The translations under genes were made by a program, and so were the position numbers. From Solirubrobacterales bacterium (GTDB lineage: Bacteria; Actinomycetota; Thermoleophilia; Solirubrobacterales; Solirubrobacteraceae), in contig JAFMRN010000007.1 of assembly GCA_017354065.1 (NCBI GenBank), forward strand, positions 1 to 14,358: a DNA stretch of 14,358 nucleotides, read 5' to 3'. Positions 1-7,081 of this stretch are shown here, one piece after another. Numbering within the stretch: position 1 is the first letter of the stretch; each line of letters begins with the position of its first letter. Below the pieces are notes generated by a model, which had not been told where the DNA came from, made no database searches, and was given only the letters and a program-made list of their open reading frames with translations.

Positions 1-1110
1 GGTGCGGATCGCGACATTGAGGTCGAGTCCCGCGGTCGGGCTGACGATCCCGACGGCGCCCGTGTAGGCCTCACGCCGGACGGCCTCAAGCTCGGTGATC
101 GCCTCCATCGCCGCCACCTTCGGCGCCCCGGTCACCGACCCCGGCGGAAAGGCGGCGCGCAGCAGCGCGCCGTCATCGACGTCGGCGCGCAGGCGGCCGG
201 ACACGGTTGAGACCAGCTGCAGGACTCCCGCGTGGGGTTCCACACGCGGCGGCTCCGCGAAGATGCTCCCGTACTCACACACGCGCCCCAGGTCGTTGCG
301 CATCAGATCGACGATCATCACGTGCTCAGCCGCATCCTTCGCGGACCCGGCCAGCTCCTCCGCGGAGGCGGTCAGCGGACGCGTGCCCTTGATCGGCTCG
401 GTCTTCACGTTCCGGCCATGGCGGCGCAGAAACCGCTCCGGTGACAGGCTGACCACGCCATCCACACAGGCGCCGAACCGCGGGCGTCCCGCGCTGAGGC
501 CGTCGGCGAACAGCGCCAGCGGGTCGCCGCTGTAGCGCCCGGCCAGGCGCATGCACAGGTTGGCCTGGTACAGATCGCCGGCCGCGATCCGCTCCAGCAG
601 CTCCGTGACCGCGGCGATGTGGCCGCTCCCACCGCTGCCCGTCGGCGCCAGCGCCGGGGGTTCTGCTTCGGGGAACGGCGGCGGTTCGGTGCTGAGGCGC
701 TGTCGCCACAGGTCTAAGCGGTCAGGCCTTTCTGTGAGCGACTCAAAGAACCAGCGCTCGCCGTCATGGATAACGACATGGTCATAGAAGGCCAGCGACC
801 ATCGCGGGCGCGGCACCGCAGGCGGTGGCGGCGGTAAAAGCGCCTCAATCTCTGCCCCCAAGCCATAGCCGAGCCAGCCGACCCAGCCGCCGCCGACCGC
901 TGCGTCGCTGCTGTCGCTGTTGGCCTCTGCGATCAGCCCGAAGGGGTCGTCATGTCGGGGATCTCCGACCCGCACCGGCTCTGAGCCGAGGATCGTCACC
1001 CCGCCGAGTCCGAACCAGTCCCCGCTCAGGGCAAACGGCCGGTCATCAGAGACAAGCCAGCCGAGCGCCTGCTCGGGCGTCAGCGCAGAAGCAAGCTCGA
1101 CGCGGGTCAA
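1..1110 (-). CDS. pabB: Aminodeoxychorismate synthase component I (PabB), C-terminus cut off by window edge
   Basis: Chorismate-binding enzyme that, with a glutamine amidotransferase partner, aminates chorismate to 4-amino-4-deoxychorismate in p-aminobenzoate/folate synthesis; cytoplasmic. About 370 codons are present and the last part lies beyond base 1. Visible family motifs, in order: GDLYQANL, SLSPERFL, TEPIKGTRP, EHVMIVDLMRNDLGRV, PPGSVTGAPK and DLNVAIRT. The lysine in PIKGT is the PabB-type residue; anthranilate synthase (TrpE) usually has alanine there (PIAGT), so I favour PabB over TrpE. The N-terminal third is less conserved and contains a run of prolines. The chosen start is TTG at 1110-1108, which overlaps the TGA of the upstream Fur-family gene (TTGA). 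There is no ATG between this point and an in-frame stop further upstream, but a CTG start is not excluded. Translation is probably coupled to the regulator gene. Family call is firm; PabB versus TrpE rests on the PIKGT residue. Confidence 0.88.
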   Translation of the reverse strand, partial: MTRVELASALTPEQALGWLVSDDRPFALSGDWFGLGGVTILGSEPVRVGDPRHDDPFGLIAEANSDSSDAAVGGGWVGWLGYGLGAEIEALLPPPPPAVPRPRWSLAFYDHVVIHDGERWFFESLTERPDRLDLWRQRLSTEPPPFPEAEPPALAPTGSGGSGHIAAVTELLERIAAGDLYQANLCMRLAGRYSGDPLALFADGLSAGRPRFGACVDGVVSLSPERFLRRHGRNVKTEPIKGTRPLTASAEELAGSAKDAAEHVMIVDLMRNDLGRVCEYGSIFAEPPRVEPHAGVLQLVSTVSGRLRADVDDGALLRAAFPPGSVTGAPKVAAMEAITELEAVRREAYTGAVGIVSPTAGLDLNVAIRT

Positions 1111-1550
1111 CTGCAGTCCGCGCAGTTGCCCCGCAGCGTGACCTCATGCTCGTTGATCACGAACCCGAGACGTCGGGACAGGTTATGAATCGAGCGCTCC
1201 AGCCCAGGGTCGTCAAAGGGCACGAGCTGCCCGCACTGCTCGCAGATCAAATGGTGGTGGTGGTGCCTTCCGGTCGGGTCCGCGGGCTCATAGCGCGCGA
1301 CCCCGTCTCCCAGCTCGAGCCGCGTGACCAGCTCATGATCGTGTAGGAGATCAAGCGCGCGGTACACGGACGCGCGCGCGACCGATCCGTCACGTCGCAG
1401 CGTGTCCTCGATCTCCAGTGCTGAGAGCGCGCAGTCCTGCGCAGCCAGAAGGTCAATCAGCTTGTCCCGCGCCGCACCGCGATGGTGTCCTGAACTAGCC
1501 AAGACCTCCCTCGCGTGCATAGCCCAATCTGCACCGGCGGTGGAGCTCAT
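1107..1550 (-). CDS. Fur-family metal-responsive repressor (Zur/Mur-like)
   Basis: Predicted cytoplasmic metal-sensing repressor of the divergent metal ABC importer. From the chosen start it is 147 residues, usual for the family. It has an N-terminal winged helix (recognition region ASVYRALDLLHDHELV, about residues 60-75), then a metal region RYEPAD with a run of five histidines (about 96-100), then CEQC (103/106) and a C-terminal CADC (143/146). The two CxxC pairs form the usual structural zinc site. The Cys that mycobacterial and Streptomyces Zur use in the regulatory site is not evident: the sequence reads YEPAD where those have YRRC, and the RYE is more Fur-like. Metal identity is therefore open. 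Start: ATG at 1550 is preferred because the family normally begins shortly before the W-x-x-HA segment; ATG at 1562, ATG at 1520 or TTG at 1595 are possible, and none has a good ribosome binding site. The stop overlaps pabB. Confidence 0.85.
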   Translation of the reverse strand: MSSTAGADWAMHAREVLASSGHHRGAARDKLIDLLAAQDCALSALEIEDTLRRDGSVARASVYRALDLLHDHELVTRLELGDGVARYEPADPTGRHHHHHLICEQCGQLVPFDDPGLERSIHNLSRRLGFVINEHEVTLRGNCADCS

Positions 1551-1602
1551 TTGCCAGAGCATACCCGTGGCCGAAGTCTCGTCCAACGGCTTCAAAATAA
1601 AG

Positions 1603-1632
1603 AATGAGACTCGGACTCGTTTTTGTTATGAT
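1603..1632 (+). promoter_or_regulatory. Promoter of the metal ABC importer with Fur-type palindromic operator
   Basis: An extended -10 box (TG at 1624-1625, TATGAT at 1627-1632) lies 17 bases after a -35-like ATGAGA (1604-1609). An imperfect 19-base palindrome, AATGAG-N7-CTCGTT at 1603-1621, covers the -35 and most of the spacer, where a Fur-family repressor would block RNA polymerase. This region also separates the importer from the divergent Fur-family gene. Only eight bases separate the -10 from the importer ATG (1641), with no Shine-Dalgarno, so the transcript is probably leaderless. Binding by the neighbouring regulator is inferred, not shown. Confidence 0.6.
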
Positions 1633-1640
1633 GACGATTC

Positions 1641-2549
1641 ATGCGCACCCTCACGCTCGCCGCGGCGGCGGCCGCCGGTCTCGCGATCAGCGCCTGTGGC
1701 ATCACGCGCGTCAGCGCGAAACCTGGCCAGATCGTCGCGATCGGCGCTGAGAACGAGTACGCGAACGTGATCTCCCAGATCGGCGGACGCTACGTCAAGA
1801 CCGACGCGGTGATGTCCAACCCGAACACCGATCCACACACCTTCGAGGCAAGCCCCAGCGTGGCGGCAGACGTCTCCCAGGCCCAGCTGGTGGTACAGAA
1901 CGGACTCGGCTACGACGACTTCATGTCGAAGATCGAGGCGGCCAGCCCGAACTCGAAGCGCAAGGTGCTGAACGTCCAGCACACGTTGGGACTGCCGGAT
2001 TCCACCCCGAATCCGCACCTCTGGTACTCCCCCGGCTACATCACACGCGCCGCGGTCGGAATCGCCTCGGACCTGAGCGCACTGCAGCCGAGCCACGCGT
2101 CCTACTTCCAGGCGAACCTGCGCCGCTTCAAGCAGAGCCTGGCGCCGCTGCAACATGCGATCAGCGCGTTTGCTCGCCAGCACCCCGCCACGCCGGTCGC
2201 CACGACCGAGCCGGTGGCCGACTATCTGCTGACAGCGGCCGGCACCCACAACCTCACGCCATTCACCTTCCAGGCTGACGTAATGAACGGCGTCGACCCG
2301 GCCCCGCAGGCGATCAAGGCCCAGAACTCGCTGCTCAGTGGCCGCAAAGTGAAGGTCTTTGTCTACAACCAGCAGGTGACCGACACCATGACCCAAGGGT
2401 TTCTCAAGCTCGCCTCCCAGCACCACGTACCGGAAGTCGGTGTGTACGAGACCATGCCCACCGGCTACAACTACCAGTCGTGGATGCTCGCGGAGCTCAA
2501 AGCCATGAACAGGGCGGTTGTGACGGGAAGGTCGACGGCTCGGTTGTGA
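1641..2549 (+). CDS. Metal (Zn/Mn) ABC transporter substrate-binding lipoprotein, ZnuA/TroA-like
   Basis: Cluster A-I solute-binding protein that captures a divalent metal outside the membrane for the ABC importer encoded next to it. It is 302 residues. A signal peptide ends in a lipobox (ISAC, Cys19), so it should be lipid-anchored. Likely metal ligands by family alignment are H66 (DPHTFEASP), H126 (NPHLWYSP), E190 (TTEPVADYL) and E270 (VYETMP). Zinc-specific ZnuA proteins normally have a third His and a His-rich loop; neither is present. PsaA/MntC manganese binders use His-His-Glu-Asp, so this set is closer to the manganese type with Glu in the fourth place. The start codon sits eight bases after a strong -10 with no ribosome binding site, consistent with a leaderless message. 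It is the first gene of a four-gene operon; its TGA overlaps the GTG of the ATPase gene. Confidence 0.9.
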   Translation: MRTLTLAAAAAAGLAISACGITRVSAKPGQIVAIGAENEYANVISQIGGRYVKTDAVMSNPNTDPHTFEASPSVAADVSQAQLVVQNGLGYDDFMSKIEAASPNSKRKVLNVQHTLGLPDSTPNPHLWYSPGYITRAAVGIASDLSALQPSHASYFQANLRRFKQSLAPLQHAISAFARQHPATPVATTEPVADYLLTAAGTHNLTPFTFQADVMNGVDPAPQAIKAQNSLLSGRKVKVFVYNQQVTDTMTQGFLKLASQHHVPEVGVYETMPTGYNYQSWMLAELKAMNRAVVTGRSTARL

Positions 2550-3334
2550 CCGCGACGCTGAACCCTTCTCCGGTCAAGGCTGACCCGGCGCTCCGGGTCG
2601 CTGAGGCCAGCGTCCAGATCGGGCAGCGCCGGATCCTTGACGAGGTCTCCTTTGAGCTTACGCCGGGCACGGTCACGGGCCTGATCGGAGCCAACGGGGC
2701 CGGCAAGACGACGCTGCTGCGCGCGATTCTCGGCCGCCAGGCACTGAGCCGCGGGCAGATAGCCAAACATGGCCGGATCGGCTACGTCCCCCAGAAGTTC
2801 CTGCTCGACCCGGACATGCCACTGCGTGGGCGTGACCTTGTCGGCCTGGGCCTTGACGGACGTCGCTTCGGCCTGCCGCTGCCCTCGAAGGCCAAGGCGG
2901 CGCGCGTAGAGGAGGCACTCCGCCAGGTCGACGCTCAGTCGTTCGCGGACACCCGTGTCGGCCGCCTCTCCGGCGGCGAGCAACAGCGCATTCTGCTGGC
3001 CCACGCACTGATCTCCCAGCCGCGGCTGTTGTTGTTGGACGAGCCGCTGGCGAACCTGGATCTTCGCTCTGCGAAGGAGGTCGTGACGCTGCTCTCCCGC
3101 CTGGCGGCGGAGCACGAGCTGGGGGTCTTGATCTCCGCCCACGAGCTGAATCAGCTCCTGCCGGTGATGGGTCAGGTGGTCTACCTCGCCGACGGCCGCG
3201 CGATCTCGGGCAGCACCGATGAGGTCATCCGCGCGGACGTGCTGTCGCTGCTCTACCGCCACCACGTCGACGTGCTCCACGTGCACGGACGCGTGGTCGT
3301 GGTCGCCGGTGAGGGCGACCAGGTACTCAGCTGA
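2546..3334 (+). CDS. Metal ABC transporter ATP-binding protein, ZnuC/TroB-like
   Basis: ATPase that powers the divalent-metal importer, working at the inner face of the membrane with the two downstream permeases. Positions in the 262-residue protein: Walker A GANGAGKTT (about 48-56), Q-loop VPQK (Q83), signature LSGGEQQR (141-148), Walker B LLLLDEP (161-167) and switch His in ISAHE (H199). All catalytic motifs are intact. The C-terminal tail is rich in His and Val (YRHHVDVLHVHG), as in other members of this subfamily. The start is GTG at 2546, whose GTGA overlaps the stop of the binding-protein gene; a longer reading from 2480 would run back into that gene and is not preferred. A GGAAGG about 14 bases upstream is a weak ribosome binding site, so coupling by overlap is likely. 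Four bases separate the stop from the next gene. Confidence 0.92.
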   Translation: MTATLNPSPVKADPALRVAEASVQIGQRRILDEVSFELTPGTVTGLIGANGAGKTTLLRAILGRQALSRGQIAKHGRIGYVPQKFLLDPDMPLRGRDLVGLGLDGRRFGLPLPSKAKAARVEEALRQVDAQSFADTRVGRLSGGEQQRILLAHALISQPRLLLLDEPLANLDLRSAKEVVTLLSRLAAEHELGVLISAHELNQLLPVMGQVVYLADGRAISGSTDEVIRADVLSLLYRHHVDVLHVHGRVVVVAGEGDQVLS

Positions 3335-3338
3335 CCCG

Positions 3339-4187
3339 ATGCATGGTTTCTTCGCCAGCCCGGCCGTCCAACTCGGGGCCGGCATCGGCGCGGCCGTCGC
3401 GATCGTCGCCGCGACACTGGGAGTGTTCACCGTGATCCGCAGCCAGGCCTTCGCCGGGGAGAGCATGGGCGACATCGGTACCGCCGGCGGGGCCGGCGCC
3501 TACCTGCTGAGCGTCGGCCCGGTACTCGGGTTCGCCGCCGCCACCACCGCGGCTGCGGCGATCATGGAGCTGTTGGGGGTCCAACGCGCGCGCGGACGCG
3601 ACCTGGTCACGGGCGTCGTGCTGGGTGCCGGCTTTGCGCTGTCGGCGCTGTTGTTGTATGTCGCCACCACCGATAACACCACCAGCGGCACGACCTCGAC
3701 CGTCATGTTCGGTTCGCTGTTCGCGCTGCGCAGCAGCGACTTGGCGCTCACCCTGAGCCTCGCGGCGATCGCACTGGGCGTCACGCTCGCGTTGTTCAGG
3801 CCGCTGCTGCTGGCCTCCACCGATACGGACCTGGCCGCCGCGCAGGGGTTGCCGCTGCGGCTGCTCGGCTTCGCCTACCTGCTGGCGCTGGCGATCGCGG
3901 TCGCGCTGGCGGCCCTGACGGTCGGTTCGATCCTGTCAACCGCCCTGCTGGTGGGCCCCGCGGCAACCGCGCTGAAGCTGACCGACCGGCCGCTGCGCGC
4001 CGTGGTGTACGCGAGCGTGATCGGGATCGGCGCGGTCTGGCTCGGCCTGGTCCTGGCCTATGACAGCTATGACTGGCCGCCCGCCCACCACGGCTGGCCG
4101 GCCAGCTTCTTCATCGTCGCGCTCGTGCTCTGTGCCTACCTGGCCGGCGGCGGCTGGCGCAGGTGGGCTGATCGGCGGGCGGCCTGA
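3339..4187 (+). CDS. Metal ABC transporter permease 1 (ABC-3 family)
   Basis: Membrane-spanning subunit of the metal importer, 282 residues with roughly eight hydrophobic segments and short loops. The N-terminal half has the ABC-3 pattern FTVIRSQAFAGESMGDIGTAGGAGAYL, given here only by its ends as FTVIRSQAFAGE and GTAGGAGAYL. The C-terminal half has the conserved SILSTALLVGPAATA segment near the last transmembrane helices. The start is ATG at 3339, four bases after the ATPase stop; a longer in-frame reading overlapping the ATPase gene is not needed. It differs clearly in sequence from the permease encoded next, so the two probably form a heterodimer. This pairing is known for Tro, Sit and Yfe importers, whereas classical ZnuABC has a single permease gene. 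The TGA stop shares its final A with the next ATG (TGATG). Confidence 0.9.
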   Translation: MHGFFASPAVQLGAGIGAAVAIVAATLGVFTVIRSQAFAGESMGDIGTAGGAGAYLLSVGPVLGFAAATTAAAAIMELLGVQRARGRDLVTGVVLGAGFALSALLLYVATTDNTTSGTTSTVMFGSLFALRSSDLALTLSLAAIALGVTLALFRPLLLASTDTDLAAAQGLPLRLLGFAYLLALAIAVALAALTVGSILSTALLVGPAATALKLTDRPLRAVVYASVIGIGAVWLGLVLAYDSYDWPPAHHGWPASFFIVALVLCAYLAGGGWRRWADRRAA

Positions 4188-4960
4188 TGTTCGCCCCGTT
4201 CATGGTCAACGCCTGGATCGTCGCTACGCTGGTGGCGATCGTCGCCGGCGCGGTCGGCTTCTTCGTCGTGCTGCGCGGCTCGGCGTTTGTGGCACACGCG
4301 ATCCCCAACGGCTCCTTTGCCGGAGCGGCCGGCGCCACGCTGCTGGGGGTCAACGTGCTGTTCGGGCTGGGGGTCTGCTCGCTCGGCGGCGCGCTTGGGA
4401 TCTCGGCGCTGACCAAGCGCGGGCGCTCTGACGTCGCGACAGCCCTAACGCTCGCGTTTCTACTGGCATTGGGCGCGCTGTTCCTGAGCCTCGGCGGGGG
4501 TTATGCACCGGCGGTCTACTCGCTGCTGTTCGGGGAGGTGCTCGGCATCTCGGTGTCCCAGCTCGTCCCGACGGTAGTGCTGTGCTTGGTGAGCCTGGCG
4601 GCGCTGGCGCTGATCTACCGGCCGCTGTTGTTGAACTCCGCGCTGCCCGAGTCCGCTCCATCGAGCCGGGTTGAGCTCGCCTTCCTGCTGGTCATCGCCC
4701 TGGCGACCACGATGACGGTGCCGGTCGTCGGCACGACCCTGATCTTCAGCCTGCTGATCGGCCCCGCCGCCACCGCGCGCGCGTTCGTGTCCCGCCCCGG
4801 AGTTGCGATCCTGGTCGCGATCTGCATCGCGCTGGTGATCGTGTGGGTCGCGATCGGCGCTTCCTACCTGTCCGGCTGGCCGGTCGGCTTCTTCGTCGGA
4901 TCGCTGAGCGCGGTTGCCTACGCGACCGGCCGCGCCTACAGCGCGCTGGCCAGCAGGTAG
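4187..4960 (+). CDS. Metal ABC transporter permease 2 (ABC-3 family)
   Basis: Second membrane subunit of the metal importer, 257 residues with about eight hydrophobic stretches. Family landmarks are FFVVLRGSAFVAHAIPNG near the N-terminus and TTLIFSLLIGPAATAR in the C-terminal half. The ATG start is joined to the previous stop as TGATG, indicating translational coupling, and no strong ribosome binding site is visible. It is the last gene of the operon. Its final 25 bases overlap the end of the oppositely transcribed mntH, so the two metal-import transcripts converge and there is no room for a separate terminator between them. Confidence 0.9.
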   Translation: MFAPFMVNAWIVATLVAIVAGAVGFFVVLRGSAFVAHAIPNGSFAGAAGATLLGVNVLFGLGVCSLGGALGISALTKRGRSDVATALTLAFLLALGALFLSLGGGYAPAVYSLLFGEVLGISVSQLVPTVVLCLVSLAALALIYRPLLLNSALPESAPSSRVELAFLLVIALATTMTVPVVGTTLIFSLLIGPAATARAFVSRPGVAILVAICIALVIVWVAIGASYLSGWPVGFFVGSLSAVAYATGRAYSALASR

Positions 4961-6294
4961 AAGTTCAACCCGCAGATCACGGTCGTAACCGCCCACATCA
5001 AGGCGGTGGTCAGCCCGCGGTTGACCAGGTCCCCCATCAGCGCACGCCGCGAGGTGAGCACGACCAGCGGGACCAGCGCGAAGGGGATCCCGAAACTCAA
5101 CACCACCTGTGAGTAGACCAGCGCTTGGGTCGCGTTCAGTGACAGGCCCAGCACCAGCAGCGCCGGAGCCATCGTCAGCGCGCGGCGCAGGAACACCGGG
5201 ATCCGCCAGCCCATGAAGCCGGACATCACCACCTGCCCGGAGTAGGTGCCGACACTTGAGGCCGCCAGGCCGGAGGCGATCAGCGCCACGCCGAAGGCCA
5301 GCGCGACGCCACCGCCCACCAGCGCGCCCATGTGTGAGTGCACGCCCTGCAGCGTGCTGACGCCCATCAGGCCCGGCCGGTGCAGCAGGCCCGACGCGAC
5401 GCACAGCATCAGCACGTTGACCAGGCCGGCGACGCCAAGCGCGATCACACAGTCGATCGCGTTGAAGCGCAGCAGCTTGCGCCGTTCCGCGTTGCCCTGG
5501 GGGCGGATCCGGTTGCTCTGCAGCGAGGAGTGCAGGTAGATCACGTGGGGCATCACCGTCGCACCGACGATCCCGACGGTCAGCGCGGCCGCGTCGCCAT
5601 GGCCGATCCCTGGGACCAGACCGCCCACAAGCGAGCCGTAGGACTGGTGGCCGATCACTATGAAGTCGTAGAGAAAGCCGAGCGCGACCAGCGACAGCAG
5701 CGCCACGACGGCCACCTCAAAGCTGCGGTAGCCGCGCTGTTGCAGCGCCAGAATCGCGAAGGCAAGCACCGCGGTGATCAGTCCCGCGGGAAACAGCGGC
5801 ACGCCGAAGACCAGGTTCAGGCCGACCGCCGCGCCGGCAAATTCGGCCAGGTCACAGGCCATCGCGATCACCTCAGCCTGCAACCACATCAGCGCGTTGA
5901 GCCCGCGCGGGAAGCGCTGGGCACATAGTTCCGGCAGGCTCATGCCGGTCGCGAGCCCGAGCTTGGAAGTCAGGTACTGGACCAGCATCGCCATCAGGTT
6001 CGCCATCACCACGACCCACACCAGGCTGTAGCCGTGCTCGGCGCCGGCCTGGAAGTTGGTGGCGAAGTTCCCCGGGTCCACGTAGGCGACCGCGGCCACG
6101 AACGCCGGCCCGAGCAGCGCCAGCACCCCGCGCACCCGGCCGCGCGCCAGGATCCCGCCGAGTTGGGTTACCGCCACTTCCGCAGCGGGCGGTGTGCCCA
6201 GCCCCGGCAGCGCCCCTACAGAGTCGTTCGAGCCGTCCCCTGATGTGGCGCCCACGGGCGCTAACCGCAGTCGTTGTCGCCGACGTTGACTCAC
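4936..6294 (-). CDS. mntH: NRAMP-family divalent metal (manganese) transporter MntH
   Basis: Proton-coupled importer of Mn(II) and similar metals in the cytoplasmic membrane, 452 residues with about eleven hydrophobic segments. The two diagnostic NRAMP motifs are intact: DPGN at 73-76 in the first helix and GATVMPH at 244-250 in the sixth. By comparison with characterised NRAMP proteins, D73, N76, A245 and M248 should coordinate the metal. The start is GTG at 6294. The N-terminal tail of about 50 residues before the first helix is long and begins with an Arg-rich stretch (SQRRRQRLR); its role is unknown. A -10 box nine bases upstream of GTG and the lack of a Shine-Dalgarno suggest a nearly leaderless message. 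It is divergent from the DtxR-type regulator, with palindromes between them, and its 3' end overlaps the ABC permease gene. Confidence 0.93.
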   Translation of the reverse strand: MSQRRRQRLRLAPVGATSGDGSNDSVGALPGLGTPPAAEVAVTQLGGILARGRVRGVLALLGPAFVAAVAYVDPGNFATNFQAGAEHGYSLVWVVVMANLMAMLVQYLTSKLGLATGMSLPELCAQRFPRGLNALMWLQAEVIAMACDLAEFAGAAVGLNLVFGVPLFPAGLITAVLAFAILALQQRGYRSFEVAVVALLSLVALGFLYDFIVIGHQSYGSLVGGLVPGIGHGDAAALTVGIVGATVMPHVIYLHSSLQSNRIRPQGNAERRKLLRFNAIDCVIALGVAGLVNVLMLCVASGLLHRPGLMGVSTLQGVHSHMGALVGGGVALAFGVALIASGLAASSVGTYSGQVVMSGFMGWRIPVFLRRALTMAPALLVLGLSLNATQALVYSQVVLSFGIPFALVPLVVLTSRRALMGDLVNRGLTTALMWAVTTVICGLNFYLLASAL

Positions 6295-6303
6295 TCTGCA
6301 CGT

Positions 6304-6337
6304 AGCCTATCGCAAAAGTTCACAGCATCAAACTTTT
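6304..6337 (-). promoter_or_regulatory. mntH promoter with perfect inverted-repeat operator
   Basis: On the minus strand a -35 TTGATG (6331-6326) and a -10 TAGGCT (6309-6304) are separated by 16 bases, and the -10 lies nine bases before the mntH GTG. A perfect 7-base inverted repeat, AAAAGTT-N10-AACTTTT (6314-6337), spans the -35 and most of the spacer. This is where a Mn-sensing repressor would be expected to bind; the obvious candidate is the divergent DtxR-family protein. The repeat is seen directly; the assignment is inferred. Confidence 0.6.
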
Positions 6338-6338
6338 C

Positions 6339-6385
6339 AGGTTGCTCGCCCAACCTTTAGCTCTCGTGCGCCCGCGCCCTAGGAT
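6339..6385 (+). promoter_or_regulatory. Regulator-gene promoter region with second inverted repeat
   Basis: A perfect 6-base inverted repeat AGGTTG-N6-CAACCT (6339-6356) lies upstream of the DtxR-family gene. Its AGGTT/AACCT arms resemble half-sites of the DtxR/IdeR box, but they are separated by eight bases rather than the usual five. A -10-like TAGGAT (6380-6385) ends eight bases before the ATG at 6394; a matching -35 is poor (TTAGCT at 6357-6362). This may be an autoregulatory site, distinct in sequence from the one at mntH. Confidence 0.4.
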
Positions 6386-6393
6386 CTTGGGTA

Positions 6394-7071
6394 ATGCAGG
6401 CGGCTGAGCAGCACCCGGTTTCCGCGCCGGTAGAGGACTACGTAAAGGCGATCTACTCGCTCACGCCCGACCCTGAACAGACGGCGTCGACCAGCCAGAT
6501 CGCGGACCGGCTGGGTCTGACGGCCGGTTCTGTCTCAACGATGTTGAAGCGGATGGACACGGCGGGATACGCCGAGCATGTGCCCTACCGCGGCGTGCGC
6601 CTGACCGAGCAGGGCCGCCAGCTCGCGCTGGGCGTAATCCGCCGCCACCGCCTGCTGGAGCTGTTCCTCGCCCAGAGCCTCGACATCCCCTGGGAGGACG
6701 TCCACCGCTTTGCCGACGCGCTTGAGCACGCCGCCTCTGACGAGCTGATCGAGCTGATAGCCGCCAAGCTGGGCGACCCCGTGACCGACCCGCACGGCGA
6801 CCCGATCCCGAACCGCGCGCTGGAGGTCGATGACCGTGCCCGCCCCTCCGTCGCCCAACTCAGCGCCGGACGCCGTGCGGTGATCGTCCGCGTGTCCGAT
6901 GACGACCCCCGGATGCTCCGCTACCTGGGAGAGCTGGGGATCGGCATCGGCTGCGAGCTCGAGCTGGTCTCCCGCCAGCCCTTTGACGGCCCCGTCACGA
7001 TCACCACCGGCGGCCGTGAGCTGAGCCTCGGCCTGCCCCTGGCGCGTGCGATTCACGTCGACACGCGCTGA
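6394..7071 (+). CDS. DtxR-family metal-dependent regulator (MntR-like)
   Basis: Metal-activated repressor, probably of the divergent mntH. It is 225 residues with three parts: an N-terminal winged helix (about 14-75; recognition part GLTAGSVSTMLKRMD), a metal-binding/dimerisation domain (about 80-140), and a C-terminal FeoA/SH3-like domain (about 150-222). Aligned to DtxR, the ancillary site is kept (H85, E89, H104). In the primary site Met10 of DtxR corresponds to D15, Cys102 to D108, and E111/H112 are conserved. Asp at the first position is typical of manganese sensors such as Bacillus MntR, but MntR has Glu where D108 is, and its E11 corresponds to K18 here. A manganese response is therefore likely but not certain, and iron remains possible. 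ATG start with a -10 eight bases upstream and only a weak GGG before it. Confidence 0.88.
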   Translation: MQAAEQHPVSAPVEDYVKAIYSLTPDPEQTASTSQIADRLGLTAGSVSTMLKRMDTAGYAEHVPYRGVRLTEQGRQLALGVIRRHRLLELFLAQSLDIPWEDVHRFADALEHAASDELIELIAAKLGDPVTDPHGDPIPNRALEVDDRARPSVAQLSAGRRAVIVRVSDDDPRMLRYLGELGIGIGCELELVSRQPFDGPVTITTGGRELSLGLPLARAIHVDTR

Positions 7072-7081
7072 CCGAGCGCGC

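Noticed and set aside
1628..1642. Second possible operator, ATGA-N7-TCAT, over the importer -10 and start codon
   Set aside because: Only four matched bases per arm, and made of -10 and start-codon bases; too weak to claim beside the better palindrome at 1603-1621.
1626..2426. 266-codon minus-strand frame opposite the binding-protein gene
   Set aside because: The plus strand gives a complete lipoprotein with lipobox and metal ligands; the antisense frame has no recognisable features.
2471..3475. 334-codon minus-strand frame across the ABC ATPase gene
   Set aside because: Shadow of the ATPase and permease genes; composition reflects the opposite strand and no family motif is present.
4460..5404. 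314-codon minus-strand frame across the permease and mntH ends
   Set aside because: Rich in Arg, Gly, Asp and Gln with no domain pattern; overlaps two well-supported genes.
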